A DNA stretch of 64,000 nucleotides from Stutzerimonas azotifigens DSM 17556 (GTDB lineage Bacteria; Pseudomonadota; Gammaproteobacteria; Pseudomonadales; Pseudomonadaceae): positions 115,762 through 179,761 of the forward strand of contig NZ_AUDU01000018.1 in assembly GCF_000425625.1 (NCBI RefSeq), given 5' to 3'. How positions within the stretch are numbered: position 1 is the first letter of the stretch; each line of letters opens with the position of its first letter. The notes beneath the pieces were generated by a model. It was not told where the DNA came from. It saw only the letters and a list, made by a program, of their open reading frames with translations, and did not search any database. Both the position numbers and the translations under genes were made by a program. Below, piece by piece: positions 33,825-46,747 of this stretch.

Positions 33825-36278
33825 ATGCGTTTTCTGAAGTTCATTTGCTGGTCGCTGGTCGCGATGTTCTGCGGGTTGCTGCTCGCCGTGAGCGGCGCCT
33901 TCCTCTACCTGAGCCCGACACTTCCTTCGGTCGATACGCTGCGCAACATCCAGCTGCAGATTCCGCTGCGGGTCTACAGCCAGGACGAGAAGCTCATCGC
34001 AGAATTCGGCGAAATGCGCCGCACGCCGATCCGTTATGAAGAGATTCCGGAAGATTTCATTCACGCGCTGCTCGCCGCGGAGGACGACAATTTCGCGAAT
34101 CATTATGGCGTCGACGTGAAGAGCCTGATGCGCGCTGCCACCCAATTATTGAAGACGGGGCATATCCAGACCGGCGGCAGCACCATCACCATGCAGGTGG
34201 CCAAGAACTTCTTCCTGACCAACGAACGCAGCTTCTCGCGCAAGATCACCGAGATCCTGCTGGCCCTGCAGATCGAGCGCGAGCTGACCAAGGAGCAGAT
34301 CCTCGAGCTCTACGTGAACAAGATCTACCTGGGCAACCGCGCCTACGGCATCGAGGCTGCCTCGCAGGTCTATTACGGCAAGCCGATCGGCGAACTGAGC
34401 CTGGCACAGCTCGCCATGATCGCCGGCCTGCCCAAGGCGCCCTCCGCCTACAACCCGCTGGCCAACGCCGAGCGGAGCAAGGAGCGCCGCGACTGGATCC
34501 TCGGGCGCATGCTGCGGCTCGGCCATATCGACCAGGCCCGCTACCAGGCGGCCCTGGCCGAGCCGGTCAACGCCCGCTACCACGTCGCCAGCCCCGAGCT
34601 GCATGCGCCCTACATCGCCGAAATGGCACGCGCCGAACTGGTCGGCCGGTACGGCAGCGAGGCCTACACCGAGGGCTTCCGGGTCTACACCACCGTCTCC
34701 AGCGAACGCCAGGAGGCGGCCAACCGGGCGCTCGACCTCGGCCTGATCGAATACGACCAGCGCCACGGCTACCGCGGCCCGGAGGCGCGCCTGCCGGACC
34801 GCTCGCGAGAGGAGTGGCTGGCCGAACTGGCCAAGCACCGGCCGATATCGGGCATGGCGCCGGCGATCGTCACCCAGGTGGAGAAGAGCGGCGTCATGGT
34901 CTTGACCCGCGACGGCAGGGAGCATCCGGTCACCTGGGAAAGCATGCGCTGGGCACGCCCGCAGCTGAACGTCAACAGCCTCGGCCCCAGGCCGCAGGGC
35001 CCGGCCGACGTGGCGAAGGTGGGCGACCTGGTGCGCATCCGCTGGGTCGAGGACAGCGCCCTCTTCACCCAGATCCCGGCCGCCCAGAGCGCCCTGGTTT
35101 CGCTGGACCCGCAAGACGGCTCCATCGAGGCGCTGATCGGCGGTTTCTCATTCGAGCAGAGCAACTACAACCGTGCGATCCAGGCCAAGCGCCAGCCGGG
35201 CTCGAGCTTCAAGCCCTTCATCTACAGCGCCGCGCTGGACGCCGGCTTCACCGCCGCCACCATGGTCAACGACGCCCCCATCGTCTTCGTCGACGACCTG
35301 GAGCGGGTCTGGCGCCCGAAGAACGACAACAATACCTTCCTCGGTCCCATCCGCCTGCGCGAGGCGCTGTACAAGTCGCGCAACCTGGTATCGATCCGCC
35401 TGCTGCAGGCGATCGGCATCGATTACACCCTCGACTACATCACCCGCTTCGGCTTCAGCCGCCAGGACCTGCCGCGCAACCTGTCGCTCGCGCTCGGTAC
35501 CGCGACCCTTTCGCCGATGGAAATCGCCACCGGCTGGACCGCCTTCGCCAACGGCGGCCACAAGGTCATGCCCTACCTGATCGAGCGCATCGAAGACCGT
35601 GACGGCAAGGTGCTGTACCAGGCCAACCCGCCTCGCGTTCTGAGCGCCGATGCCAAGGCCGAGGCCGAGGCCGGGGAAGCCGCGCCGGAACGACCGCTGC
35701 AGGCCGCCGAAACGCAGGCGCCAGGCACCACGGAGGCCGAGGGCACGCCGGCGCCGGCCGAGCCGGTGGCCGCCGACCGCATTCTCGACGAGCGCACTGC
35801 CTTCATCATGACCAGCATGCTGCAGGACGTGATCCGCCGCGGCACGGGGCGTCGCGCACTGGCGCTGGAGCGCAACGACCTGGCGGGCAAGACCGGCACC
35901 ACCAACGACTCCTTCGACAGCTGGTTCTCCGGCTACAACGCCGACCTGGTCACCACCGTCTGGGCGGGTTTCGATCAGCCGCAAAGCCTGGGCAGGCACG
36001 AGTACGGCGGCACCGTGGCACTGCCGATCTGGATGACGTACATGGGAGCCGTGCTGAAGGGCCAACCCGAACACCTGCCGGCCGAGCCGGACGGGCTGAT
36101 CACCATCCGCATCGACCCGGTCAGCGGCCGGGCGGCCTCGCCGGGCACCCCGAACGCCTACTTCGAGCTGTTCAAGAGCGAGGACACGCCGCCGCCGATG
36201 AGCGAGCTCGACTCGGACTACCAGGCCCCGGGCAGCCCGCTGCCGGCACCGGAAAGCGCCCCGCTCGACCTGTTCTGA
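33825..36278 (+). CDS. mrcA: Penicillin-binding protein 1A
   Basis: An 817-residue bifunctional peptidoglycan synthase (also called ponA). A single N-terminal membrane anchor (about 8-29) is followed by the transglycosylase domain with the catalytic Glu86 in 'AAEDDNFANHYG'. An OB-like domain comes next, then the transpeptidase with Ser460 in SSFK, 'SRN' and Lys689 in KTGT. An alanine/proline/glutamate-rich insert lies at about 605-645 between SxN and KTG. Length is normal. It is divergent from pilM, as in other pseudomonads. Confidence 0.97.
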   Translation: MRFLKFICWSLVAMFCGLLLAVSGAFLYLSPTLPSVDTLRNIQLQIPLRVYSQDEKLIAEFGEMRRTPIRYEEIPEDFIHALLAAEDDNFANHYGVDVKSLMRAATQLLKTGHIQTGGSTITMQVAKNFFLTNERSFSRKITEILLALQIERELTKEQILELYVNKIYLGNRAYGIEAASQVYYGKPIGELSLAQLAMIAGLPKAPSAYNPLANAERSKERRDWILGRMLRLGHIDQARYQAALAEPVNARYHVASPELHAPYIAEMARAELVGRYGSEAYTEGFRVYTTVSSERQEAANRALDLGLIEYDQRHGYRGPEARLPDRSREEWLAELAKHRPISGMAPAIVTQVEKSGVMVLTRDGREHPVTWESMRWARPQLNVNSLGPRPQGPADVAKVGDLVRIRWVEDSALFTQIPAAQSALVSLDPQDGSIEALIGGFSFEQSNYNRAIQAKRQPGSSFKPFIYSAALDAGFTAATMVNDAPIVFVDDLERVWRPKNDNNTFLGPIRLREALYKSRNLVSIRLLQAIGIDYTLDYITRFGFSRQDLPRNLSLALGTATLSPMEIATGWTAFANGGHKVMPYLIERIEDRDGKVLYQANPPRVLSADAKAEAEAGEAAPERPLQAAETQAPGTTEAEGTPAPAEPVAADRILDERTAFIMTSMLQDVIRRGTGRRALALERNDLAGKTGTTNDSFDSWFSGYNADLVTTVWAGFDQPQSLGRHEYGGTVALPIWMTYMGAVLKGQPEHLPAEPDGLITIRIDPVSGRAASPGTPNAYFELFKSEDTPPPMSELDSDYQAPGSPLPAPESAPLDLF

Positions 36279-36383
36279 TGCCCGCCCCCTGCCCGGACAC
36301 CGGTGCAGGGGCGCGCCTCTTTCCACCCGCATCGCCCCGCGCCGCGGCAGGCTAGCGCTGGCGTGCTTGTGCGGCGCAAAAGA

Positions 36384-36408
36384 AAACGCCCCGACGTATC
36401 GGGGCGTT
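36384..36408. terminator. Bidirectional terminator between ponA and maeB
   Basis: AACGCCCCGA and TCGGGGCGTT form a 10-bp stem around CGTA, with A residues before and TTTCTCCT after. It sits between two convergent genes and should serve both. Confidence 0.85.
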
Positions 36409-36434
36409 TCTCCTGGTCACTCGACGGTGCGGGC

Positions 36435-37703
36435 TCAGCCCTTGAACACGTCGTCCACCGACTTCAGCGGATAGTTCGCCGGGTAGGGCTGGGTCGCCAC
36501 ACCGGTCTCGATCGCGGCTTTCGCCACGGCATCGGAAACCAGGGTCAGCAGACGCGGATCCATCGGCTTCGGAATGATGTACTCGCGGCCGAATTCCAGC
36601 TTGATGCCGCCGTAGGCGTCGCAGATTTCCTGGGGCACCGGCATCTTGGCCAGGTCGCGCAGCGCTTCGGCGGCAGCGATCTTCATCTCCTCGTTGATGC
36701 GGGTGGCCCGCACGTCGAGCGCCCCGCGGAAGATGAAGGGGAAGCCCAGCACGTTGTTGACCTGGTTGGGGTAGTCGGAGCGCCCGGTCGCCATGATCAC
36801 GTCATCGCGGGTCGCGTGCGCGACCTCCGGCTTGATTTCCGGGTCGGGGTTGGAGCAGGCGAAGACGATCGGGTTGGGCGCCATCCGCTTGAGGTCTTCC
36901 GGGCTCAGCAGGTTGGCCCCGGACAGCCCGACGAACACGTCGGCGCCTTCGAGCGCCTCGGACAGGGTGCGCTTGTCGGTCTCGTGCGCGAACACGGCCT
37001 TGTACTGGTTCAGGTCATCGCGGCCGGCGTGGACCACGCCCTTGCGGTCGATCATGAAGACGTTCTCGACCTGCGCACCCATGCTCACCAGCAGCTTCAT
37101 GCAGGAGATCGCCGCGGCGCCGGCGCCCAGGCAGACGATCTTGGCTTCGGCCAGGGTCTTGCCGGCGATTTCCAGCGCGTTGAGCATGCCGGCTGCGGTC
37201 ACGATGGCGGTACCGTGCTGGTCGTCATGGAACACCGGGATGTTGCACTGCTCGATCAGCGCGCGCTCGATCTCGAAGCACTCGGGCGCCTTGATGTCTT
37301 CGAGGTTGATGCCGCCGAAGGTGATGGAGATGCGCTTGACGGTGTCGATGAAGGCCTGGGGGCTCTCGGCGTCGATCTCGATGTCGAACACGTCGACCCC
37401 GGCGAAGCGCTTGAACAGCACGCCCTTGCCTTCCATCACCGGCTTGGAGGCCAGCGGGCCGAGGTTGCCCAGGCCGAGGATCGCGGTGCCGTCGGAAATC
37501 ACCGCGACCAGATTGCCCTTGCCGGTGTACTGGTAGGCGAGTTCCGCGTCACGGGCGATCTCGCGTACCGGCTCGGCCACGCCGGGGCTGTAGGCCAGCG
37601 ACAGGTCGCGGGCGCTGGCGGTCGGCTTGGTGAGCTCTACGCTCAGTTTTCCGGGACGGGGCTGGGCGTGGTATTCGAGCGCGGCAGTCTTGAGATCGGT
37701 CAT
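36435..37703 (-). CDS. maeB: NADP-type malic enzyme (short form)
   Basis: A 422-residue malic enzyme that decarboxylates malate to pyruvate. It has 'AYSPGVAEPVREIA', the catalytic tyrosine/lysine region, 'FHDDQHGTAIV' for metal binding and the nucleotide site 'GAGAAAIS'. It lacks the C-terminal phosphotransacetylase-like domain of E. coli MaeB, as is normal in pseudomonads. The ATG at 37703 has GGAAACG upstream; the longer frame from 37793 begins in non-homologous sequence. Confidence 0.95.
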   Translation of the reverse strand: MTDLKTAALEYHAQPRPGKLSVELTKPTASARDLSLAYSPGVAEPVREIARDAELAYQYTGKGNLVAVISDGTAILGLGNLGPLASKPVMEGKGVLFKRFAGVDVFDIEIDAESPQAFIDTVKRISITFGGINLEDIKAPECFEIERALIEQCNIPVFHDDQHGTAIVTAAGMLNALEIAGKTLAEAKIVCLGAGAAAISCMKLLVSMGAQVENVFMIDRKGVVHAGRDDLNQYKAVFAHETDKRTLSEALEGADVFVGLSGANLLSPEDLKRMAPNPIVFACSNPDPEIKPEVAHATRDDVIMATGRSDYPNQVNNVLGFPFIFRGALDVRATRINEEMKIAAAEALRDLAKMPVPQEICDAYGGIKLEFGREYIIPKPMDPRLLTLVSDAVAKAAIETGVATQPYPANYPLKSVDDVFKG

Positions 37704-37907
37704 GTTCGTTTCCGCTTGTTCTTGGGACAGACAGGCGGTCGAGCATACGCAAGATGCCCGACCCGAACAAGCGGGCCCCAAAAGCGCTGTCAAGCCCCGA
37801 AACTACGACTTTCGGCGCATGCGACACAAACTGACCACAGGTTCATTTTCAGTACCGATCTCGAACGTTTTATCCAAACCGGGTTCAGCTCGGCGGTGAT
37901 CGTCGCG

Positions 37908-38732
37908 TCACTGGCGCACCGGCTGCAGCATGGCCGGGGCGCTCAGTCGCATCATCCAGCGCGCCCGACCGTCGCGCCGACGGCGCTCGCTGACCCAGCC
38001 CCGGGCCTCGATCCGCCGCCCCTCCAGGGCCTGCAGCCGGCGCAGATCGAAGCCCTTGGCGTCCGGGGGCACTTGCAGCACTACCGGGCCGTCGAGCTCC
38101 AGCCAGATGCCACCACGGTTGCGCTCGACCTGGCGGACGTGCCCGCGCAGCACGGCGAAACCGCCACGCGACAGCGCCCGCGCCTCGATCACCGGCGATC
38201 TCCGCCAGAGGCCCTTGCCGGCGGATCGGGCGCTCTGCTCGGCTGCCCGATGGCAGTCGACCAGCCGGGTATTCGGCGCGACTGCGACAAAATAGCCCAG
38301 CCCTTCGGCCAGCAGGACGGCTTCGAGATTGTTGCCGCCGGCGTCATAGGCATGGGCGAGCGTGCGGCCGTAGCGATCCTTGGCCTCGCGCCCGGAAACC
38401 AGGCCGACACGACCGCCGTTGGCCTGCACCAGCGCATCGAGACGCCGCCGAGCGGCTTCGGCGAAGGGCTCGGTGGGCTTGCCCTTGCGCCCGAGCTCGG
38501 GCGTGTTCACGCCGATCAGCCGGACGCTGCGCCCGTCGGCCAGCCGCAGCGTATCGCCGTCGACCACCGACGCGACCGGCAGCTGGCGCGGCGGCTTGAC
38601 GACCGGGCAGAAGGCGAAGGCCTGGGCGCCGCTCAGCAGCGCAATAAAAAAGGCGCCCACCAGGGACGCCTTCTTCAGGTAGCCGGACAACCTCTCGGGT
38701 TTCCTGCCGGGTGGCCGCTTACTGCTTGCCAC
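37908..38732 (-). CDS. Exported thermonuclease-family protein
   Basis: A 274-residue staphylococcal-nuclease-like protein. A signal peptide or membrane anchor at about 20-40 ends near 'AQAFAFC'. The SNase core keeps the catalytic residues: Arg and Glu in '[12 protein letters not shown]' and Arg in '[11 protein letters not shown]'. About 100 residues follow ('[22 protein letters not shown]') that look like an OB-type domain beyond the usual nuclease. It would degrade extracytoplasmic nucleic acid. Its start overlaps the rpmE end by 14 bases. Confidence 0.88.
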   Translation of the reverse strand: MASSKRPPGRKPERLSGYLKKASLVGAFFIALLSGAQAFAFCPVVKPPRQLPVASVVDGDTLRLADGRSVRLIGVNTPELGRKGKPTEPFAEAARRRLDALVQANGGRVGLVSGREAKDRYGRTLAHAYDAGGNNLEAVLLAEGLGYFVAVAPNTRLVDCHRAAEQSARSAGKGLWRRSPVIEARALSRGGFAVLRGHVRQVERNRGGIWLELDGPVVLQVPPDAKGFDLRRLQALEGRRIEARGWVSERRRRDGRARWMMRLSAPAMLQPVRQ

Positions 38733-38934
38733 CGAACACGCCGAAGCGCTGCTTGAAGCGGTCGATACGGCCGCCGGTGTCGAGCACCTTCTGCTTGCCG
38801 GTGTAGAACGGGTGGCATTCGGAGCACACGTCCAGGGAGATGTTCTTGGCCAGTGTGGAGCGCGTCTTGATGACGTTGCCGCAGCTGCAGGTGGCTTCGA
38901 TTTGTTCGTACGTCGGATGCGTATCGGCTTTCAT
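38719..38934 (-). CDS. rpmE: Ribosomal protein bL31, zinc form
   Basis: A 71-residue ribosomal protein with the four zinc cysteines in 'CSCGN' and '[15 protein letters not shown]'. The zinc-containing form is replaced by a zinc-free paralogue when zinc is scarce in many bacteria; none is seen here. It is divergent from priA. Confidence 0.97.
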   Translation of the reverse strand: MKADTHPTYEQIEATCSCGNVIKTRSTLAKNISLDVCSECHPFYTGKQKVLDTGGRIDRFKQRFGVFGGKQ

Positions 38935-39002
38935 GATGAATCCTCATGTCTGGCGTGCCGCCACACGACCCTATGTCGAGCACCGCACGGTCAAGGGCGC
39001 GA

Positions 39003-39030
39003 ACTATACCAAAGCGTGGTCCCGATGCAA
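39003..39030 (-). promoter_or_regulatory. Probable rpmE promoter
   Basis: On the minus strand TTGCAT (39030-39025) and TATAGT (39008-39003) are 16 bases apart. The -10 matches 5 of 6. It would leave a leader of about 60 bases before rpmE. Confidence 0.5.
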
Positions 39031-39118
39031 GTCGGCGACGGCAACGGCGACGACCGGCCAGGGCGACCGCAGCCGGCACGGCTGCTAACATCGCCGCTCG
39101 CCCATCAGGATCGACCGC

Positions 39119-41338
39119 GTGCCCTCTCCGATTCTCCGTCTCGCCCTGCCCTCGCCGCTGCGCCGGCTGTTCGACTACCGCGCGCCCATGGGCGTGCCGC
39201 CGTCGGCCCTGCGCCCCGGGGTGCGCCTGCGCGTCCCCTTCGGCCGGCGCGAACTGGTCGGGGTGCTGGTCGAGCTGGCCGAGACCACCGATGTGCCGGA
39301 GAACAAGCTCAAGCCGGCGCTGGAACTGCTCGACGTCGAGCCGGTGCTGCCCGGCGAGGTGCTCGCGCTCTGCCAGTGGACCGCGCAGTACTACCAGCAC
39401 AGCCTCGGCGACACCCTGAGCTGGGCGCTGCCGACCCTGCTGCGCCAGGGCGAACCGGCCGAAGCCCGGCAGGAGCGCTACTGGCACGCCGCGCCCGACG
39501 CCCGCCTCGACGATCCCCGGCTGGCGCGCGCGCCCCGCCAGCGCGAGGCCCTGCGGGCCCTGGCGCAGCATCCGCACGGCGTGCACCATGCCCTGCTGTC
39601 CAAGCTGCAGCTGAGCAAGGACAGCCTCGACCTGCTGCTGGCCAAGGGCCTGGTGACCATCGAGGTGCGCCGCAGCCAGCCCGTGCGCCATCAGGGCAGC
39701 TGGCTGCTGCAGCCGGAGCTGGTGCTGAACGACGAGCAGCGCCTGGCGGTGGAGTCGGTGCGCGCCGGCTTCGGTGGCTTCCAGGCGTTCCTGCTCGCCG
39801 GGGTCACCGGCAGCGGCAAGACCGAGGTTTACCTGCAGCTGATCCACCAGGCGCTCGAGGCCGGGCGCCAGGCGCTGGTGCTGATCCCGGAGATCAACCT
39901 CGGGCCACAGACGCTGGAGCGCTTCGCCCGGCGCTTCAACGCGCGCATCGCCCTGCTGCACTCGGGGCTCAACGACCGCGAACGGCTGGATGCCTGGCTG
40001 GCCGCGCGCGACGGCGAGGCGGACATCGTCATCGGCACCCGCTCGGCGCTGTTCACCCCACTGAAGAACCCCGGCCTGATCATCGTCGACGAGGAGCACG
40101 ACGCTGCCTATAAACAGCAGGAAGGATTGCGCTATCACGCCCGCGACCTCGCCGTGGTCCGCGCACGCCAGGACAAGGTGCCGGTACTGCTCGGCTCGGC
40201 CACGCCCTCGCTGGAGAGCCTGCACAATGCCCACGCCGGCCGCTATGCGTTGCTGCGGCTGAACCGGCGCGCCGGCGGCGCCAGCGCGCCGCGCTTCCTG
40301 CGCCTGGACGTCAAGAGCCGGCCGCTGGATGCCGGCCTGTCCATGCCGTTGCAGCAGGCGATCGGCCAGACGCTCGCCGCCGGCCAGCAGGTGCTGGTGT
40401 TCCTCAACCGGCGCGGCTTCGCCCCCACCCTGCTCTGCCACGACTGCGGCTGGCTCGCCCAGTGCTCGCGCTGCGACGCGCGCATGACCCTGCACCAGCG
40501 CGCCAACGAACTGCGCTGCCACCACTGCGGCCACGTCGAGCGACCGCCGAGCAACTGCCCGAAGTGCCGGCACGTCGATCTGCGCCCGGTCGGCGCCGGC
40601 ACCGAGCGCGCCGAGGAGCGTCTGGCGCTGCTCTTCCCGGACTACCCGGTGCTGCGCATCGACCGCGACAGCACCTCGCGCAAGGGGGCGATGGAGCAGC
40701 TGTTCGCCACCATCAACCGCGGCGAGCCCTGCCTGCTGGTCGGCACCCAGATGCTCGCCAAGGGCCACCACTTCCCGCGCGTGACCCTGGTCGCCGTACT
40801 CGACGCCGACGGCGGGCTGTTCTCCGCCGACTTCCGCGCCAGCGAACGCATGGCCCAGCTGATCGTGCAGGTCGCCGGGCGTGCCGGGCGCGCCGAGGAG
40901 CCGGGCAAGGTGATCATCCAGACGCACCTGGCCGACCATCCGTTGCTGGTCCAGCTGACCGAGGACGGCTACTTCGCCTTCGCCGAGCAGGCGCTGTCCG
41001 AACGCCGCGCCGCCGGCCTGCCGCCGTTCTCCCATCTCGCCCTGCTACGTGCCGAGGCGCACCGTCCCGGCCAGGCCGAGGCCTTCCTCGACGAGGCCTG
41101 CAGCCAGGCCGAACGCCTGACCGCCGAGCTGGGGTTGCCCGGCATCGAGCTGCTCGGCCCGGTGCCGGCGCCTATGGAACGGCGCGCCGGGCGCTACCGC
41201 GCGCAACTGCTGTTGCAGGGCTCCGCGCGACCGCCGCTGCAGCGCCTGCTGACGCGCTGGCTGCCGGAGGTCGAGCAACTGCCCGGCGCGCGCGCGGTAC
41301 GCTGGTCGATCGACGTCGACCCGATCGACCTGTTCTAG
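39119..41338 (+). CDS. priA: Primosomal replication restart helicase PriA
   Basis: A 739-residue 3'-5' helicase that reloads the replisome at stalled forks. It has a 3'-DNA-binding domain at the N-terminus, Walker A in '[11 protein letters not shown]', DEEH in '[14 protein letters not shown]' and zinc-binding cysteines in '[13 protein letters not shown]' and '[17 protein letters not shown]'. The start codon is GTG at 39119 ([14 protein letters not shown]). Confidence 0.96.
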   Translation: MPSPILRLALPSPLRRLFDYRAPMGVPPSALRPGVRLRVPFGRRELVGVLVELAETTDVPENKLKPALELLDVEPVLPGEVLALCQWTAQYYQHSLGDTLSWALPTLLRQGEPAEARQERYWHAAPDARLDDPRLARAPRQREALRALAQHPHGVHHALLSKLQLSKDSLDLLLAKGLVTIEVRRSQPVRHQGSWLLQPELVLNDEQRLAVESVRAGFGGFQAFLLAGVTGSGKTEVYLQLIHQALEAGRQALVLIPEINLGPQTLERFARRFNARIALLHSGLNDRERLDAWLAARDGEADIVIGTRSALFTPLKNPGLIIVDEEHDAAYKQQEGLRYHARDLAVVRARQDKVPVLLGSATPSLESLHNAHAGRYALLRLNRRAGGASAPRFLRLDVKSRPLDAGLSMPLQQAIGQTLAAGQQVLVFLNRRGFAPTLLCHDCGWLAQCSRCDARMTLHQRANELRCHHCGHVERPPSNCPKCRHVDLRPVGAGTERAEERLALLFPDYPVLRIDRDSTSRKGAMEQLFATINRGEPCLLVGTQMLAKGHHFPRVTLVAVLDADGGLFSADFRASERMAQLIVQVAGRAGRAEEPGKVIIQTHLADHPLLVQLTEDGYFAFAEQALSERRAAGLPPFSHLALLRAEAHRPGQAEAFLDEACSQAERLTAELGLPGIELLGPVPAPMERRAGRYRAQLLLQGSARPPLQRLLTRWLPEVEQLPGARAVRWSIDVDPIDLF

Positions 41339-41436
41339 CTGCCAGGGCCCGGCAGCGGTTGGCAAGGTTGCGGCCGGTGCGGATAATGCCCGGTTTTCAC
41401 CTCACGCGGCGCCGGCCGCGGCCCGATGAGCAGACC

Positions 41437-43176
<1,740 letters not shown>

Positions 43177-43186
43177 CGGACGCACC

Positions 43187-43843
43187 ATGGCGAAGAGGAA
43201 AGCGACACCCAAGCGCGGCGCGAGCCGCTACCAGGTGCCGAGCAAGAAGCCGGTGCCGGGCTGGATCTGGCTGGCCTGCGGCCTGGTGGTCGGCGCCTTT
43301 GCCGTGTTCCTGCTCAATCTCGGCCCCAGCGGCGAAGAGATCAAGCGCCCCAGCGAGCAGGCCGCCAGGCCGGCGAGCAAGCCGCAGCCGGCCAAACCGG
43401 CCGAGCAGCCGCGGCCGAAATACGACTTCTATACCCTGCTGCCGGAATCGGAAGTCATCGTGCCGCCGGATGCCCTGCCGCCGCCGCCGAGCAAGCCGGT
43501 GACGCCGGAGGAAGCGGCGAAGATCGACGCCGCCCGCGCCCAGGCCGCGCTCAACGGCGAGACCCCGCCGCCACCGCCGACCATCGCTAAGGCGCCGGCA
43601 GTCACCCAGTTCTTCCTCCAGGCCGGCTCGTTCCGCAAGCGCGAGGACGCCGACCGGGTGCGCGCGCAGATCCTGCTGCAGGGCCACGACGTGCGCGTCG
43701 AGGCCGGCACGGTGCGCGAGGAGACCTGGTACCGCGTGCTGGTCGGCCCCTACGCGGACCGCGAGCAACTGGCACAGGCGCAGAAGAAGCTCGCTGCCGG
43801 TGGCTATACGAATCTGCTGCTGCAACAGCGCAGGGGCGGATAG
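43187..43843 (+). CDS. SPOR-domain protein (FtsN-like)
   Basis: A 218-residue bitopic protein: a basic cytoplasmic N-terminus (MAKRKATPKRGASRY), one membrane segment (about 26-46), a proline-rich periplasmic linker and a C-terminal SPOR domain (about 140-215, 'TQFFLQAGSFRKREDADRVRAQ'). In pseudomonads the gene between argS and hslV is FtsN-like and works at the septum. It lies in the same transcript as argS. Confidence 0.9.
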   Translation: MAKRKATPKRGASRYQVPSKKPVPGWIWLACGLVVGAFAVFLLNLGPSGEEIKRPSEQAARPASKPQPAKPAEQPRPKYDFYTLLPESEVIVPPDALPPPPSKPVTPEEAAKIDAARAQAALNGETPPPPPTIAKAPAVTQFFLQAGSFRKREDADRVRAQILLQGHDVRVEAGTVREETWYRVLVGPYADREQLAQAQKKLAAGGYTNLLLQQRRGG

Positions 43844-43853
43844 GCCGTCCCCG

Positions 43854-43983
43854 GGTGGCAGGCGGCAGGCGGCAGGCAAGAGCATCCCGCCTCTAGCCTC
43901 TAGCCTCTAGCCTCTAGCCTCTAGCCTCTAGCCTCTAGCCTCTAGCCTCTAGCCTCTAGCCTCTAGCCTCTAGCCTCTAGCCT
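43854..43983. repeat. Two adjacent heptamer arrays: GGCGGCA x3, then CCTCTAG x13
   Basis: GGTGGCA plus two GGCGGCA copies fill 43854-43874. After a 15-base spacer, 13 perfect copies of CCTCTAG run from 43890 to 43980, with a further CCT. The array lies in the 228-bp gap between the SPOR gene and hslV. Identical copies imply recent expansion by slippage. Confidence 0.95.
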
Positions 43984-44071
43984 CCGACCGCCCCCGGTTG
44001 AAATCCCTCCGCCCCTCCCCCATATCTCCCGAAACCCGGGCCGCTCGGCCCCGTAGCGTGGAGATTTCCCC

Positions 44072-44605
44072 TTGACCACCATCGTCTCGATTCGCCGCCA
44101 CGGCAAGGTCGTCATGGGCGGCGATGGCCAGGTTTCCCTGGGCAACACCGTCATGAAGGGCAACGCCAAGAAGGTCCGACGCCTGTACCACGGCCAGGTG
44201 CTGGCCGGCTTCGCCGGCGCCACCGCCGATGCCTTCACCCTGTTCGAACGCTTCGAAGGCCAGCTGGAGAAGCACCAGGGACACCTGGTGCGCGCCGCCG
44301 TCGAACTGGCCAAGGACTGGCGCACCGACCGCACCCTGAGCCGCCTGGAGGCCATGCTGGCGGTCGCCAACAAGGACGCCTCGCTGATCATCACCGGCAC
44401 CGGCGACGTGGTCGAACCCGAACACGGCCTGATCGCCATGGGCTCCGGCGGTGGCTTCGCCCAGGCCGCGGCCATGGCGCTGCTCAAGCACAACGAGGCG
44501 ATGTCGGCACGCGAAGTGACCGAGACCGCGTTGAACATCGCCGGCTCGATCTGTGTCTTCACCAATCAGAACCTGACCATCGAGGAGCTGGACAGCGCGG
44601 TCTGA
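44072..44605 (+). CDS. hslV: ATP-dependent protease proteolytic subunit HslV
   Basis: A 177-residue peptidase with the N-terminal threonine nucleophile exposed after Met removal (M-TTIVSIRR). It forms the HslUV protease with the next gene and clears misfolded proteins. The start codon is TTG at 44072 with GTGGAG upstream. The MITE-like element begins at the base after the stop. Confidence 0.96.
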   Translation: MTTIVSIRRHGKVVMGGDGQVSLGNTVMKGNAKKVRRLYHGQVLAGFAGATADAFTLFERFEGQLEKHQGHLVRAAVELAKDWRTDRTLSRLEAMLAVANKDASLIITGTGDVVEPEHGLIAMGSGGGFAQAAAMALLKHNEAMSAREVTETALNIAGSICVFTNQNLTIEELDSAV

Positions 44606-44744
44606 GAGCCCGCTCACGATCTCGCGAGCTAGCGCGATGCAAGGCAAAAACAGGTGAGGAAGCGCAGTTTACGAGTGGTAAATGAGCTTTCCGAACTTGT
44701 TTTAACGCAGCAGCGCCGACGCGCAGCAGACCGTGAGCAGGCTC
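44606..44744. mobile_element. MITE-like miniature element between hslV and hslU
   Basis: The element is 139 bp. Terminal inverted repeats are 44606-44622 (GAGCCCGCTCACGATCT) and 44728-44744, whose reverse complement is GAGCCTGCTCACGGTCT: 15 of 17 match. TGA flanks both ends (44603-44605, the hslV stop, and 44745-44747), as a short target duplication would. No open frame codes for a transposase, so it would need one in trans. I recall similar sequences dispersed in Pseudomonas, but cannot verify it here. Confidence 0.6.
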
Positions 44745-44776
44745 TGAGCCGCCGTCCAGCCCTGGAGCATTACTAC

Positions 44777-46120
<1,344 letters not shown>

Positions 46121-46123
46121 ATC

Positions 46124-46186
46124 GGCTGGAAGGCTGGAAGGCTGGACGAAAAAGCGTCCCTCGTTCAGCCTTCCAGCCTTCCAGCC
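46124..46186. terminator. Long hairpin of GGCTGGAA octamers after hslU
   Basis: The left arm 46124-46149 (GGCTGGAA nearly three times, then ACGA) pairs with 46161-46186; 25 of 26 positions match around an 11-base loop. TCTTTTCGGTTTTTT follows, so it should terminate the hslVU transcript. It starts four bases after the hslU stop. Confidence 0.75.
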
Positions 46187-46204
46187 TCTTTTCGGTTTTT
46201 TAAC

Positions 46205-46579
46205 ATGCGCCTTCCCACCGCCGTCAAACTGCACAAGGCCTCGCGCGTCCTGGAGCTGGAATACGGCCCCGACGAACGCTACCGGCTGGATGCCGAATTC
46301 CTCCGCGTGCATTCGCCGTCCGCCGAGGTCCAGGGCCACGGCCGGCCGGTGCTGCAGACCGGCAAGCTGAACGTGGCGCTGGAGCGCATCGAGCCGGCCG
46401 GGCAGTACGCGCTGAAGCTGACCTTCAGTGATGGCCACGACACCGGGCTCTATACCTGGGACTACCTCGAGCAGCTGGCACGCAACCAGGAGGCGATGTG
46501 GCAGCGCTACCTCGACGAGCTGGCGGCCGCCGGCAAGTCGCGCGACCCGGAGGTTTCGGCGGTCAAGCTGATGCTCTGA
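46205..46579 (+). CDS. DUF971 domain protein (BBOX N-terminal-like)
   Basis: A 124-residue protein with the DUF971 fold: 'LELEYGPDERYRLDAEFLRVHSPSAE' and 'VALERIEPAGQYALKLTFSDGHDTGLYTWDYLEQL'. The domain also forms the N-terminus of gamma-butyrobetaine hydroxylase and in some proteins takes part in iron-sulphur assembly. Next to hslU in PAO1 too. Function here unknown. Confidence 0.9.
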   Translation: MRLPTAVKLHKASRVLELEYGPDERYRLDAEFLRVHSPSAEVQGHGRPVLQTGKLNVALERIEPAGQYALKLTFSDGHDTGLYTWDYLEQLARNQEAMWQRYLDELAAAGKSRDPEVSAVKLML

Positions 46580-46698
46580 GGGTGTACCGCTGCGGGGCCG
46601 GCGCCCGGCAGCCTGCTCGCAGCCGAGACCGTTCCCGCAGGGTCGCTCGCTCGGCCGGCAAACCGTGGCATCTGTGTGAACGGGCAGTTGCCAAGAAG

Positions 46699-46728
46699 AA
46701 GCCCGCTCGGCTTGAGCGGGCTTTTTTT
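46699..46728. terminator. Intrinsic terminator between DUF971 gene and RidA-like gene
   Basis: AAGCCCGCTC pairs with GAGCGGGCTT across GGCTT, followed by eight T. It ends the plus-strand DUF971 transcript and, with A residues on the other side, may also end the minus-strand RidA transcript. Confidence 0.88.
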
Positions 46729-46747
46729 TGCAAGCAGAGCTTTGTCG

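Noticed and set aside
36303..38756. An 817-codon open frame across maeB and the nuclease gene on the plus strand
   Set aside because: It crosses two recognised genes and a terminator and shows no domain.
43854..43983. CRISPR array
   Set aside because: Units are 7 bases long with no spacers; no cas genes nearby.
44654..44776. N-terminal extension of HslU
   Set aside because: It is encoded by the MITE-like element; HslU at 447 residues has the usual length.
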